Positions 15,417 to 23,753 of a stretch of 47,776 bases of DNA are shown piece after piece. The position numbers and the translations under genes were made by a program. The stretch comes from JAEUNJ01 sp052035955 (GTDB taxonomy: Bacteria > Pseudomonadota > Gammaproteobacteria > Burkholderiales > Rhodocyclaceae), in assembly GCA_052035955.1 (NCBI GenBank), contig JBPOHD010000077.1:1-47776 (forward strand). Direction: 5' to 3'. The notes beneath the pieces are model-generated. The model saw nothing but the letters and a program-made list of their open reading frames with translations. It searched no databases and was not told where the DNA came from. Position 1 is the stretch's first letter. Every line of letters begins with the position of its first letter.

Positions 15417-17995
15417 GTCTGCAGGGCCTCCAGAAGTTCCTGTTCGAGCCGTACCAGGGTGACGGTCTGGCCCAGTTCCCGGCCGCTGATGAGGAAGTTG
15501 TCCTCTACGCGCTCGCCAAGGGTGGCGATCTTGGCCGTCTGGACCGACACGCCGTGCCGCGCGAGGACAAGGGCGATCCCGTGCAGAAGCCCCGGGCGGT
15601 CCGCGGCGATCACGGTGAGGAGGTAGTGCTGGCCGCGTTCATCCGGCCGGATGGCAACTTCCGGGGTGATCGGGAAATGCCTGACCTGGCGCGACAAGCG
15701 TGCCACCACCGGAGGCTCCAGGGGCGGCAGGGTGCGCAGGCGTTCGGACAGGTCGTGTTCGATCAGGGCGATCATGTCGCGGTTGGACAACTGGTTCGCC
15801 GGGTCGAGGAGGATGAAGCTGTCCAGCGCATAGCCGTGCCGCGTCGTGTGGACCTTGGCTTCCGCAATCGAGTAGCCGAGGCGGGCGAAGAAGCCGCAGA
15901 CGCGGGCGAAGAGGTCCTTCGCGTCGCGCGTATAGACCATGACCTGAAGCCCTTCCGCAGCTGCCGTCACCCGCGCCTTGACCACCGGCGCATCGGCGTC
16001 CGGACGGTAGTAAAGGGTGCGGGTGTGCCAGCCGATCTCGTCGGCGTCGTGGCGCAGGAAATAGACGGTGTCCAGCTGGCGCCAAAGGGGCTCCTCGATG
16101 CCGCCACGCAGGCCGTGGTAGCGGAGGAGCCGCCTGGCGTCGTCCTGGCGCTCGGCGAGCCCGCCCTGGGCAGGGCTGGCGTCGCCGCGCAGGTGGCGAA
16201 GCGTGATGTGATAGAGGTCCTCCAGCAGCTTGCCTTTCCAGGCATTCCAAACCTTCGGGCTCGTGCCCCGGATGTCGGCGACGGTCAGCAGGTAAAGGGC
16301 GGTCAGACGGCGGGGAGTCCCGACCGCCTTGGCGAAGCCCTCGATGACGTTGTGATCGGCGAGGTCCTGCTTCTGCGCCACGCTGGACATGGTCAGATGG
16401 TGTTCGACGAGGAAGGAGATCAGGTCGGCGTCCTCGCCCTCGATGCCGTGATCGCGACAGAAGTCGGCGGCGTCCACCATTCCCAGGCGTGAATGATCGC
16501 CGCCGCGACCCTTGGCGATGTCGTGGAACAGGGCGGCGATGTAAAGCAGCCATTGCCGCTCGAAACCCGTGATGAGACGCGTGCAGTAGGGGTACTCGTG
16601 GGCGAATTCGGCCATCGTGAAGCGCCGAAGATTGCGCATCACCTGGAGGATGTGCTGATCCACCGTATAGACGTGGAAGAGGTCGTGCTGCATCTGCCCG
16701 ACGATGCGGCCGAAGGCGGGCAGGTAATGGCCGAGGATGTCGTACTGGTTCATCCGCCGCATCTCGTGCACCAATCCCCGCTTTTGCTGGAACAGCTGGA
16801 GGAAGAGCGATCGATTGCCCTGATCGCGGCGGAACGCCGCATCGATGCGGTGGCGGGCCCGCCACAAGGCACGCAGGGTGCGCGCCGTCATTCCCTTCAG
16901 CTCGGAACGCCGCTCCAGCATCAGGAAGCTGCGCAGGATGGCCGCCGGGTGTTCCTCGAAAAGGTTCTCGCTGCGGATGTCCAGCAGTTCCCTGACCATC
17001 TGGAAATGCTGGTCGATGACGATGGGGACATGGTGCTGGGAAGGGAAAAGGCGGGCGCCGATGTTCTGCAGGAGGATGGTATTGAGTTGCGTGATGAACC
17101 GCGCATTCCTGAAGTAGCGCTGCATCAGCACTTCCGACGCTCGCTTGCCGGCCGTCGCCTGGAGTTTGAACGCCTGGGCGAGCTTTTCCTGGTGGTCGAA
17201 CAGCAGGCGCTCCTCCCGCCGCCGGGCGATGTGGTGCAGGCGTATGCGCACGAGGCGGAGAAAGTTCTCGGCCTGGCGGACATGACGAAGTTCCTCGGAA
17301 GTCAGGAGATCCCGTTCCGCCAATCCGCGCCAGCAGGTGCCGAAGCGCGCCGCCCGGGCCACCCAGAGGATGACCTGGAGGTCCCGGAAACCCCCGGGGC
17401 TCTCCTTGCAGTTGGGTTCGAGGCTGTACGGGGTTTCGTTGAAGCGCGCGTAGCGCTCCTCCTGTTCGAGTCGCTTGGCCTTGAAGAACTTCAACGGATC
17501 CAGAACCTCGAGCATCCGTCTCTCGAGTTGTTCGAAGAGGCGCCGCCCGCCCTCCAGGAATCGGGCCTCGAGGAGGGTGGTCTGGACGGTGATGTCCCCG
17601 GTCGCCCAGGAGACGCACTCCGCCACGGTGCGAACGCTGTGCCCGATCTCCAGGCCGACGTCCCAGAGCCCGCCGATCAACTGCTCGACCCTCGGCTCCG
17701 CGGAGACGTCGAATCCGTCCGGCACGAGGACCAGGATGTCCACGTCTGACGCCGGAAACAGCTCTCCGCGGCCATAGCCTCCGACGGCCACCAGGGCCAG
17801 GTCCGCCGGGATGTCGAGGGTAGTCCAGATCCTGTGAAGCAGCGCGTCCACGTTGCGCGTCCGCCCATGGATCAGTGCCTCGGCGTCGCCGGAGCGTTCG
17901 AATTCCTCCCGCAGTCGGGCCTGCGCTGCCGAAAGGTCGGCCCTCAGGCTCTTCCAGAGCCCCTGGTCCGATGCGCCGAGGGCCGTCTGGTTCAC
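15413..17995 (-). CDS. glnD: Bifunctional PII uridylyltransferase/uridylyl-removing enzyme
   Basis: 860 residues from GTG 17995, four bases after the map stop; the open frame continues upstream within map but that part is a shadow. The nucleotidyltransferase motif GGYGRGELFPASDVD (about residues 72-86, D84 and D86) performs uridylylation of PII. The HD domain (LFHDIAKGRGGDHS, H491-D492) removes UMP. Two C-terminal ACT domains sense glutamine; the second begins YLLTVIAADRPGLLHGIALVL. Length and domain order match E. coli GlnD (890). It sits in the common map-glnD order, here followed without a gap by a cNMP-binding protein. Confidence 0.97.
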   Translation of the reverse strand: MNQTALGASDQGLWKSLRADLSAAQARLREEFERSGDAEALIHGRTRNVDALLHRIWTTLDIPADLALVAVGGYGRGELFPASDVDILVLVPDGFDVSAEPRVEQLIGGLWDVGLEIGHSVRTVAECVSWATGDITVQTTLLEARFLEGGRRLFEQLERRMLEVLDPLKFFKAKRLEQEERYARFNETPYSLEPNCKESPGGFRDLQVILWVARAARFGTCWRGLAERDLLTSEELRHVRQAENFLRLVRIRLHHIARRREERLLFDHQEKLAQAFKLQATAGKRASEVLMQRYFRNARFITQLNTILLQNIGARLFPSQHHVPIVIDQHFQMVRELLDIRSENLFEEHPAAILRSFLMLERRSELKGMTARTLRALWRARHRIDAAFRRDQGNRSLFLQLFQQKRGLVHEMRRMNQYDILGHYLPAFGRIVGQMQHDLFHVYTVDQHILQVMRNLRRFTMAEFAHEYPYCTRLITGFERQWLLYIAALFHDIAKGRGGDHSRLGMVDAADFCRDHGIEGEDADLISFLVEHHLTMSSVAQKQDLADHNVIEGFAKAVGTPRRLTALYLLTVADIRGTSPKVWNAWKGKLLEDLYHITLRHLRGDASPAQGGLAERQDDARRLLRYHGLRGGIEEPLWRQLDTVYFLRHDADEIGWHTRTLYYRPDADAPVVKARVTAAAEGLQVMVYTRDAKDLFARVCGFFARLGYSIAEAKVHTTRHGYALDSFILLDPANQLSNRDMIALIEHDLSERLRTLPPLEPPVVARLSRQVRHFPITPEVAIRPDERGQHYLLTVIAADRPGLLHGIALVLARHGVSVQTAKIATLGERVEDNFLISGRELGQTVTLVRLEQELLEALQT

Positions 17996-17999
17996 GGCG

Positions 18000-18800
18000 T
18001 CAGGCGGCGATATCCGGACGCGGCGGTGCTCCGGCCGAGAGGGTGAGGACCTCGCAACCGTCCGCCGTGACGGCAATCGTGTGTTCCCATTGGGCGGAAA
18101 GGCTGCGGTCGCGGGTGACGATGGTCCAGCCATCGGGCAATTCGGAGATGGCGGCCTTGCCGGCGTTGATCATTGGTTCGATGGTGAAGGTCATTCCCGG
18201 TTCCAGGGTGATGCCCGTACCCGGCTTGCCGTAATGGAGCACCTGCGGTTCCTCGTGGAAATGCTGGCCGATGCCATGCCCGCAGAATTCGCGCACCACG
18301 GAATAGCCGTTCTTCTCGGCGTGCCTCTGGATGGCGGCGCCGATGTCGCCGAGGCGGGCGCCCGGGCGCACCTGGCCAATGCCGAGCCACAGGCACTCGA
18401 GGGTCACCTGGCAGAGCCTCCTGGCGAGTATGGAGCCGTCGCCCACCACGAACATGCGGCTGGTGTCGCCATGCCATCCGTCCTTGATCGTCGTGATGTC
18501 CAGATTGACGATGTCGCCCTTCTTGAGCGGGCGATCGTTGGGAACCCCGTGGCAGACCTGATGATTGACCGAGGCGCAAATGGACTTGGGGTAGGGGGGG
18601 TAGCCAGGTGGCGCGTAGTTCAGGGGCGCCGGGACGCAGCCCTGGACGTGAACCATGTAGTCGTGGCAGAGGCCGTCCAGTTCCGCTGTCGTGACCCCGG
18701 GTTTGACGAAGGGGACAATGTAATCGAGGACCTCGCCCGCCAACCGGCCGGCCACCCTCAGCTTGTCGATTTCTTCGCGGGATTTCAGGGTGATGGGCAT
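18000..18800 (-). CDS. map: Methionine aminopeptidase, type I
   Basis: 266 residues (E. coli 264). Metal ligands of the pita-bread fold are present: NLDIT, HGDTSR, GHGIGQ, TIEPM and QWEHT (Asp, Asp, His, Glu, Glu). CHGVPN carries the conserved catalytic histidine. It trims initiator methionine after deformylation. The gene is divergent from rpsB, with 265 bases between starts, which is the standard arrangement in proteobacteria. It is probably the first gene of the map-glnD-cNMP-hydrolase transcript. ATG 18800 is supported by the typical opening (MPITLKSREEIDKLRVAGRL). Confidence 0.98.
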   Translation of the reverse strand: MPITLKSREEIDKLRVAGRLAGEVLDYIVPFVKPGVTTAELDGLCHDYMVHVQGCVPAPLNYAPPGYPPYPKSICASVNHQVCHGVPNDRPLKKGDIVNLDITTIKDGWHGDTSRMFVVGDGSILARRLCQVTLECLWLGIGQVRPGARLGDIGAAIQRHAEKNGYSVVREFCGHGIGQHFHEEPQVLHYGKPGTGITLEPGMTFTIEPMINAGKAAISELPDGWTIVTRDRSLSAQWEHTIAVTADGCEVLTLSAGAPPRPDIAA

Positions 18801-18863
18801 GGGACCGGAGGCGGATTTCGGAAGGCCGATTCTAACCTCAGGGCGGCAAAACGCCGAATCGCC

Positions 18864-18893
18864 TTGAAGCCATGTCCCGGAAAAGGCTATAAT
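18864..18893 (+). promoter_or_regulatory. Sigma70 promoter of the rpsB superoperon
   Basis: TTGAAG (18864-18869), 18 bases, then perfect TATAAT (18888-18893). Predicted transcription start is near 18900, giving a leader of about 165 bases before the rpsB ATG. Confidence 0.8.
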
Positions 18894-18907
18894 AATCGGA
18901 TTGCCCG

Positions 18908-19065
18908 AGCGGGGTTCCGCCGGAATTCATCCGGTAAGAAAACCCGCTTCAGCGATCCGGTTTGCCGGTCGCCGGGCAAAATTCGCACGCCTGGCGCCGA
19001 GTGGGTGATCCCGAAAAGGGTTGCAGTACGGCTGGGCGGAGGTCAACCCAATCGGAGTATCGCTC
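18908..19065 (+). promoter_or_regulatory. Structured rpsB leader, possible S2 autoregulatory site
   Basis: Two nested hairpins are visible: AGCGGGGTT (18908-18916) can pair with AACCCGCT (18941-18948) with one bulged G. Inside it lies CCGGA-ATTCA-TCCGG (18920-18934). Leaders of rpsB in other proteobacteria bind ribosomal protein S2 to repress translation; that this one does is inference from position and structure. Confidence 0.45.
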
Positions 19066-19818
19066 ATGAGCACCACCATGCGTCAAATGCTGGAGGCGGG
19101 TGTCCATTTTGGCCACCAGACCCGCTTCTGGAACCCCAAGATGGCCCCGTTCATCTTCGGCCATCGCAACAAGATCCATATCGTCAACCTGGAGAAGACG
19201 CTCGCCAAGTACAACGAGGCGATGGCCTTCGTGAAGCAGATGGCGGCGAAAAAGGGCACGGTTCTTTTCGTCGGCACCAAGCGCCAGGCGAGGGAGATCG
19301 TCGCCGAGGAGGCCCGCCGTGCCGGCATGCCCTTCGTTGATGAGCGTTGGTTGGGCGGCATGCTGACCAACTTCAAGACGGTCAAGCAGTCCATCAAGCG
19401 CCTGAAGGAAATGGAGCAGATGGTCGAGGATGGTTCCTTCGAGAAGATGCCGAAGAAGGAGGCCCTGATGACCCAGCGCGAGATGGCCAAGCTGCAGAAG
19501 AGCATCGGTGGCATCAAGGACATGAATGGCCTGCCGGACGTGATCTTCGTCATCGACGTCGGTTATCACAAGATCGCCGTCACGGAGGCCAGCAAGCTCG
19601 GGATTCCGGTGGTCGGCGTCGTCGATACGAACCACTCCCCGGAAGGCGTGAGCTACGTCATTCCCGGTAACGACGACTCCTCGCGCGCCATTCGGCTTTA
19701 CGCCCGCGGTGTGGCCGATGCAGTCCTCGAGGGCAAGAGCCAGTCCATCAACGAGGTGGTCCAGGCCGTCGCCGGCGACGACGAGTTCGTCGAGGTCGAG
19801 GAAGAGTCCGCCGAGTAA
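19066..19818 (+). CDS. rpsB: 30S ribosomal protein S2
   Basis: 250 residues. ATG 19066 is chosen over an in-frame upstream ATG-like start at 19021 because CGGAG at 19053-19057 is well spaced and the product begins MSTTMRQMLEAGVHFGHQTR, the universal S2 start. Further S2 landmarks are FWNPKMAPFIFGHRN, RWLGGMLTNFKT, DTNHSPEGV and IPGNDDSSRAIRLY. The C-terminus is acidic. It is the first gene of the translation/envelope superoperon. Confidence 0.99.
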   Translation: MSTTMRQMLEAGVHFGHQTRFWNPKMAPFIFGHRNKIHIVNLEKTLAKYNEAMAFVKQMAAKKGTVLFVGTKRQAREIVAEEARRAGMPFVDERWLGGMLTNFKTVKQSIKRLKEMEQMVEDGSFEKMPKKEALMTQREMAKLQKSIGGIKDMNGLPDVIFVIDVGYHKIAVTEASKLGIPVVGVVDTNHSPEGVSYVIPGNDDSSRAIRLYARGVADAVLEGKSQSINEVVQAVAGDDEFVEVEEESAE

Positions 19819-19842
19819 AGGCAGTCCCCGCCGGGGCCCCGG

Positions 19843-19868
19843 CCACGACGGTCCCCGGACCGTCGTGG
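19843..19868 (+). promoter_or_regulatory. rpsB-tsf intergenic hairpin
   Basis: CCACGACGGTCC-CC-GGACCGTCGTGG is a very strong 12-bp inverted repeat (the inner pairs must open to make a loop) between rpsB and tsf. It is not followed by a T-run, so it is more likely a partial attenuator, processing site or mRNA stabiliser than a full terminator. Confidence 0.6.
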
Positions 19869-19914
19869 GTAACGATCCCGGCCGCGAGCAATTATTTGAA
19901 TCTGGAGTAGAGCA

Positions 19915-20814
19915 ATGGCGGAAATCACCGCAAGCATGGTCAAGGAACTGCGCGAGAAGACCGACGCGCCCATGATGGAGTGCAAGAAGGCCCTGGCGGA
20001 AGCCGGCGGGGACATGGCAAAGGCCGAGGAAATTCTGCGGGTCAAGCTCGGAAACAAGGCGACCAAGGCCGCGGCGCGCGTGGCCGCCGAGGGAATCGTC
20101 GGTGTTTACCTCTCCGCCGATGGGAAACTCGCCAGCATGATCGAGGTGAACTGCGAGACCGACTTCGTCGCCAAGAACGACGAATTCAATGCCTTGGTCA
20201 AGAATCTGGCGACCCTGGTGGCCGAGAAGTCCCCTGCCGACGTGGCTGCTCTTTCTGCCCTCGAAATCGGCGGCACCTCAGTCGAGGCCACCCGGTCCGC
20301 CCTGGTCGGAAAGATCGGCGAGAACATGTCCATCCGTCGCTTCGTCCGCTGCCAGGCCGAGGGCAAGTGGTCCTCCTATGTGCATGGCGGTTCGAAGATC
20401 GGGGTCCTCGTGGACGTGGTCGGCGGTGACGAACAACTGGCCAAGGACCTGGCGATGCATGTCGCCGCCTCGAAGCCCAAGTCCCTGGATGCCTCCGGCG
20501 TTCCGGCGGACCTGTTGGACACCGAGCGACGCATCGCCATCGAGAAGGCGCGGGAGGCCGGGAAACCGGAGGCCATGCTGGAGAAGATCGCCGAGGGCAC
20601 GGTCCAGAAATATCTCAAGGACGTCACCCTGCTCGGCCAGGTCTTCGTGAAGGCGGAAGACGGCAAGCAGACGATCGAGCAACTGCTGAAGGCCAAGGGC
20701 GCCCGCGTCGCCGGATTCACCCTGTACGTGGTCGGAGAGGGCATCGAGAAGAAGCAGTCCGACTTCGCTGCCGAAGTGGCGGCCCAGGCTGCCGCGGCTG
20801 CCGCCAACCGCTGA
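19915..20814 (+). CDS. tsf: Elongation factor Ts
   Basis: 299 residues. ATG 19915 is preceded by TGGAGTAGAGCA. The N-terminal UBA-like domain contains MVKELREKTDAPMMECKKAL, and the EF-Ts signatures TDAPMMECK and CETDFVAKNDEF are intact. The core has two subdomains, with SMSIRRF-like and KYLKDVTLLGQ segments. It recycles EF-Tu by exchanging GDP for GTP. It lies in the invariant rpsB-tsf pair, with 96 bases holding a strong hairpin between them. The Ala-rich C-terminal end (AAQAAAAAANR) is slightly longer than in E. coli. Confidence 0.99.
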   Translation: MAEITASMVKELREKTDAPMMECKKALAEAGGDMAKAEEILRVKLGNKATKAAARVAAEGIVGVYLSADGKLASMIEVNCETDFVAKNDEFNALVKNLATLVAEKSPADVAALSALEIGGTSVEATRSALVGKIGENMSIRRFVRCQAEGKWSSYVHGGSKIGVLVDVVGGDEQLAKDLAMHVAASKPKSLDASGVPADLLDTERRIAIEKAREAGKPEAMLEKIAEGTVQKYLKDVTLLGQVFVKAEDGKQTIEQLLKAKGARVAGFTLYVVGEGIEKKQSDFAAEVAAQAAAAAANR

Positions 20815-20819
20815 CCGGG

Positions 20820-21539
20820 ATGGGACAGATGGCCGCCTACCGACGCATCCTGCTGAAGCTTTCCGGGGAGGCCCTGATGGGCGATGATGCCTACGGCATT
20901 AACCGGGACATGCTCTGGCGCATCGTGAACGAGATCAAGTCGGTCACCGACATGGGTGTGGAAGTCGGTGTCGTCATCGGCGGCGGGAATATCTTTCGCG
21001 GGGTGGCTGGAACCTCCACCGGCATGGATCGGGCCACCGCGGATTACATGGGGATGCTGGCGACGGTGATGAATGCCATGGCCCTCGCGGATGCCATGCG
21101 GCAGGCGAACATCTCGGCGCGGGTCCAATCGGCCCTCAATATCGAGCAGGTCGTCGAACCCTATATCCGCGGCAAGGCCATCCGTTACCTGGAAGAGGGC
21201 AAGGTCGTCGTGTTCGGTGCCGGCACCGGCAATCCGTTCTTCACCACCGATACGGCCGCAGCCCTGCGCGGTTCCGAGATCGGAGCCGAGATCGTGCTCA
21301 AGGCGACCAAGGTTGACGGGATCTATACGGCCGATCCGAAGAAGGATCCAGCGGCGACCCGCTTCGCCCGGATCAGCTTCGATGAAGCCATCGGCCGCGA
21401 CCTCAAGGTCATGGATGCCACGGCCTTCGCGCTATGCCGCGACCAAAGGCTGCCGATCAACGTCTTCTCCATCTTCAAGGCTGGAGGCCTGAAGCGCGTC
21501 GTCATGGGGGAAGACGAGGGTACGCTGGTCCATTGCTAG
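20820..21539 (+). CDS. pyrH: UMP kinase
   Basis: 239 residues from ATG 20820, or 236 from ATG 20829 (MAAYRRILLKLSGEAL); neither has a strong ribosome site, and proximity to the tsf stop (20814) suggests coupling. Amino-acid-kinase landmarks are KLSGEALMG, VVIGGGNIFRG, ATVMNAMALADAM, GAGTGNPFFTTDTAAALR and KATKVDGIYTADPKKD. It phosphorylates UMP to UDP as a hexamer. It is the usual tsf-pyrH-frr neighbour. Confidence 0.98.
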   Translation: MGQMAAYRRILLKLSGEALMGDDAYGINRDMLWRIVNEIKSVTDMGVEVGVVIGGGNIFRGVAGTSTGMDRATADYMGMLATVMNAMALADAMRQANISARVQSALNIEQVVEPYIRGKAIRYLEEGKVVVFGAGTGNPFFTTDTAAALRGSEIGAEIVLKATKVDGIYTADPKKDPAATRFARISFDEAIGRDLKVMDATAFALCRDQRLPINVFSIFKAGGLKRVVMGEDEGTLVHC

Positions 21540-21548
21540 GAGTCAGGA

Positions 21549-22106
21549 ATGATCGCCGAACTCAAGAAGAATGCAGAAGGCAAGATGCAGAAGTCCCTGG
21601 AGGCGCTGAGGCACGACCTTGCCAAGGTTCGTACCGGACGTGCCCATACGGGACTTCTTGATCATATTCACGTGGATTACTACGGTTCCATGATGCCCAT
21701 CAACCAGGTCGCCAACGTGACGCTGGTCGATTCCCGCACGATCGGCGTCCAGCCATGGGAAAAACCCATGATCTCGAAGGTCGAGAAGGCAATCCGGGAC
21801 TCGGACCTCGGACTCAATCCCGCTACCCAGGGAGACTTGATCCGGGTGCCCATGCCGGCGCTGACCGAGGAACGCCGCAAGGAACTGATCAAGGTCGTTC
21901 GGCACGAGGGAGAGAATGCGAAGGTCGCAATCCGCAATCTGCGCCGCGACGCCATCGCGCACCTCAAGGACGCACTCAAGAAGAAGGAGGTCGGCGAGGA
22001 CGACGAGCGCCGGGCACAGGACGATGTCCAGAAGCTGACCGACCGCTACGTGGCAGAAGTGGACAAGTTGCTGGCCGAAAAGGAAAAGGACCTGATGGCC
22101 ATCTAG
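21549..22106 (+). CDS. frr: Ribosome recycling factor
   Basis: 185 residues, exactly the family length. AGGAGTCAGGA upstream supplies the ribosome site, and translation starts nine bases after pyrH ends. Typical segments are LRHDLAKVRTGRAHTGLLDHI, YYGSMMPINQVANVTLVDSRT, RVPMPALTEERRKELIK and KDLMAI at the end. With EF-G it splits post-termination ribosomes. Confidence 0.99.
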   Translation: MIAELKKNAEGKMQKSLEALRHDLAKVRTGRAHTGLLDHIHVDYYGSMMPINQVANVTLVDSRTIGVQPWEKPMISKVEKAIRDSDLGLNPATQGDLIRVPMPALTEERRKELIKVVRHEGENAKVAIRNLRRDAIAHLKDALKKKEVGEDDERRAQDDVQKLTDRYVAEVDKLLAEKEKDLMAI

Positions 22107-22135
22107 GCCACGGGATCCGCGGCCGACATCGAATC

Positions 22136-22954
22136 ATGAAATTCCCCAGTTCCACCCGGGAGGTTCCCTCGGTTGGAGAAGTGCCGCGCCACGTGGCCAT
22201 CGTCATGGACGGCAATGGCCGCTGGGCCCAGAAGAGACTGCTACCCCGGGTGGCCGGGCACAAGAAGGGCGTGGACACGGTCCGCGACGTGGTCGAGGCC
22301 TGCGTGGAGCGCGGGATCGAGTACCTTACGCTCTTCGCATTCAGCTCCGAGAACTGGCGTCGGCCTGCCGAGGAGGTGGGATTCCTGATGGGGCTGTTCA
22401 TGACGGCCCTCGAGACCGAGGTCGCACGCCTGCATCGCAATGGAATCCGCCTGCGGGTCATCGGAGACGTTTCCCGGTTCGAGCCGCGGCTCGTCGAACT
22501 GATCCAGAGGGCTGAATCGAGGACCGTCGCGAACGATCGCCTGACCTTGACCATCGCGGCCAACTACGGCGGTCGCTGGGACATCGTGCAGGCTGTCAAT
22601 CGGCTCGCTGCAGAGTTGCCTGAGAGTCGCGGCGCCTGGACCGAGGTGGAACTGTCCGAAAGACTCTCGATGGCCTATGCGCCGGAGCCGGATTTGTTCA
22701 TCCGGACGGGTGGCGAACAGCGAATCAGCAATTTCCTGGTCTGGCAACTTGCCTACACCGAGTTCTATTTCACGGATTTGCTTTGGCCCGACTTCGGAGC
22801 CGCATCCCTGGCCGATGCCATTGTTTCCTATCAGAGGCGGGAACGGCGATTCGGACGGACGAGCGCACAGTTGTCGGACGCTTCCTCTCCCTCGGTCTCA
22901 TCGCCGGAACCGGATGGCGGGGCGGGCTTCCGAACGCCGCAGGAAAATGCTTAG
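22136..22954 (+). CDS. uppS: Undecaprenyl diphosphate synthase
   Basis: 272 residues from ATG 22136; longer in-frame upstream codons lie inside frr and are a shadow. The cis-prenyltransferase motifs are HVAIVMDGNGRWA (catalytic Asp), LTLFAFSSENWRRP, and RTGGEQRISNFLVWQLAYTE. It makes the C55 carrier for peptidoglycan and O-antigen. The last eight bases overlap cdsA. The C-terminal ~25 residues (after RRERRFGRT) are a family-atypical Ser/Pro-rich extension. Confidence 0.97.
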   Translation: MKFPSSTREVPSVGEVPRHVAIVMDGNGRWAQKRLLPRVAGHKKGVDTVRDVVEACVERGIEYLTLFAFSSENWRRPAEEVGFLMGLFMTALETEVARLHRNGIRLRVIGDVSRFEPRLVELIQRAESRTVANDRLTLTIAANYGGRWDIVQAVNRLAAELPESRGAWTEVELSERLSMAYAPEPDLFIRTGGEQRISNFLVWQLAYTEFYFTDLLWPDFGAASLADAIVSYQRRERRFGRTSAQLSDASSPSVSSPEPDGGAGFRTPQENA

Positions 22955-23753
22955 GACGCGGGTCATCACCGCGTTGTGCCTGCTGGCCGGTTTTCTGGTG
23001 GTACTGCTGGTCCTGCCGCGACCGCTCTCGGCCGGCGTCTTCGGCCTGATGGCCTGCCTCGCGGCATGGGAATGGGCCGGTCTGATGAAGATCGACTCGG
23101 CCGGTCGTGTCATGTTCGCCGGCGTGGTGGCTGCATGCTGTGTTGCGGCATATCAACAACACCTGTTCGCCTTTCCAAAGCTCTGGGTGCTGTCGGCGGG
23201 CTTCTGGATCCTGGTGGCGCCCTGGTGGCTGACCCGTCGCTGGTCCATTTCCGGCAACGACCTGCTCGGGTATGGAATCGGATGGCTGCTCATCGTTCCG
23301 ACCTGGGCGGCGATGGTGGATCTCCACCAACGCGGTCCCGGTTACCTGTTCGGCGCGATGGCGGCCGTATGGGTCGCCGATATCGGCGCCTATTTCGCCG
23401 GACGGGCCTTCGGCCGGCGCAAACTGGCGCCCGCCATCAGTCCCGGAAAGACCTGGGAGGGCGCTGCGGGGGGCGCCGCCGGCGTCCTTCTTTACGGAGC
23501 GGTGGCGGCGGCGATGGTCCTCCCTGCCGGTCTCGGTGGCATTTACGCGATGTCCGCCGGTACTGCCCTTCTGGTGTTGCTCACCGCCCTCAGCATCGAA
23601 GGCGACCTGTTCGAGTCCCTGATCAAGCGCCAGGCCGGCGTCAAGGACAGCAGCCAGCTCCTTCCGGGCCACGGAGGAGTTCTCGACCGGATCGACAGCC
23701 AGACATCGACATTGCCGCTCGTCGCCCTGACCTTGTTGATCTTCCTTTCATGA
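22947..23753 (+). CDS. cdsA: Phosphatidate cytidylyltransferase (CDP-diglyceride synthase)
   Basis: 268 residues from ATG 22947, within the end of uppS and six bases after the AGGA of 22941-22944. A multi-span membrane protein with about eight hydrophobic segments. The CDP-diglyceride synthase signature is complete near the C-terminus: SLIKRQAGVKDSSQLLPGHG followed by GVLDRIDS. It forms CDP-diacylglycerol from CTP and phosphatidate for phospholipid synthesis. Its TGA overlaps the dxr ATG. Confidence 0.97.
   Translation: MLRTRVITALCLLAGFLVVLLVLPRPLSAGVFGLMACLAAWEWAGLMKIDSAGRVMFAGVVAACCVAAYQQHLFAFPKLWVLSAGFWILVAPWWLTRRWSISGNDLLGYGIGWLLIVPTWAAMVDLHQRGPGYLFGAMAAVWVADIGAYFAGRAFGRRKLAPAISPGKTWEGAAGGAAGVLLYGAVAAAMVLPAGLGGIYAMSAGTALLVLLTALSIEGDLFESLIKRQAGVKDSSQLLPGHGGVLDRIDSQTSTLPLVALTLLIFLS

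Noticed and set aside
18829..18849. Minus-strand TTGCCG / TAGAAT pair as a map promoter
   Set aside because: The two elements are only about 9 bases apart, far too close for sigma70.
22875..22951. Frameshift at the end of uppS because of the atypical Ser/Pro-rich tail
   Set aside because: The cdsA start overlaps cleanly and the catalytic part of uppS is complete, so a genuine C-terminal extension is simpler.
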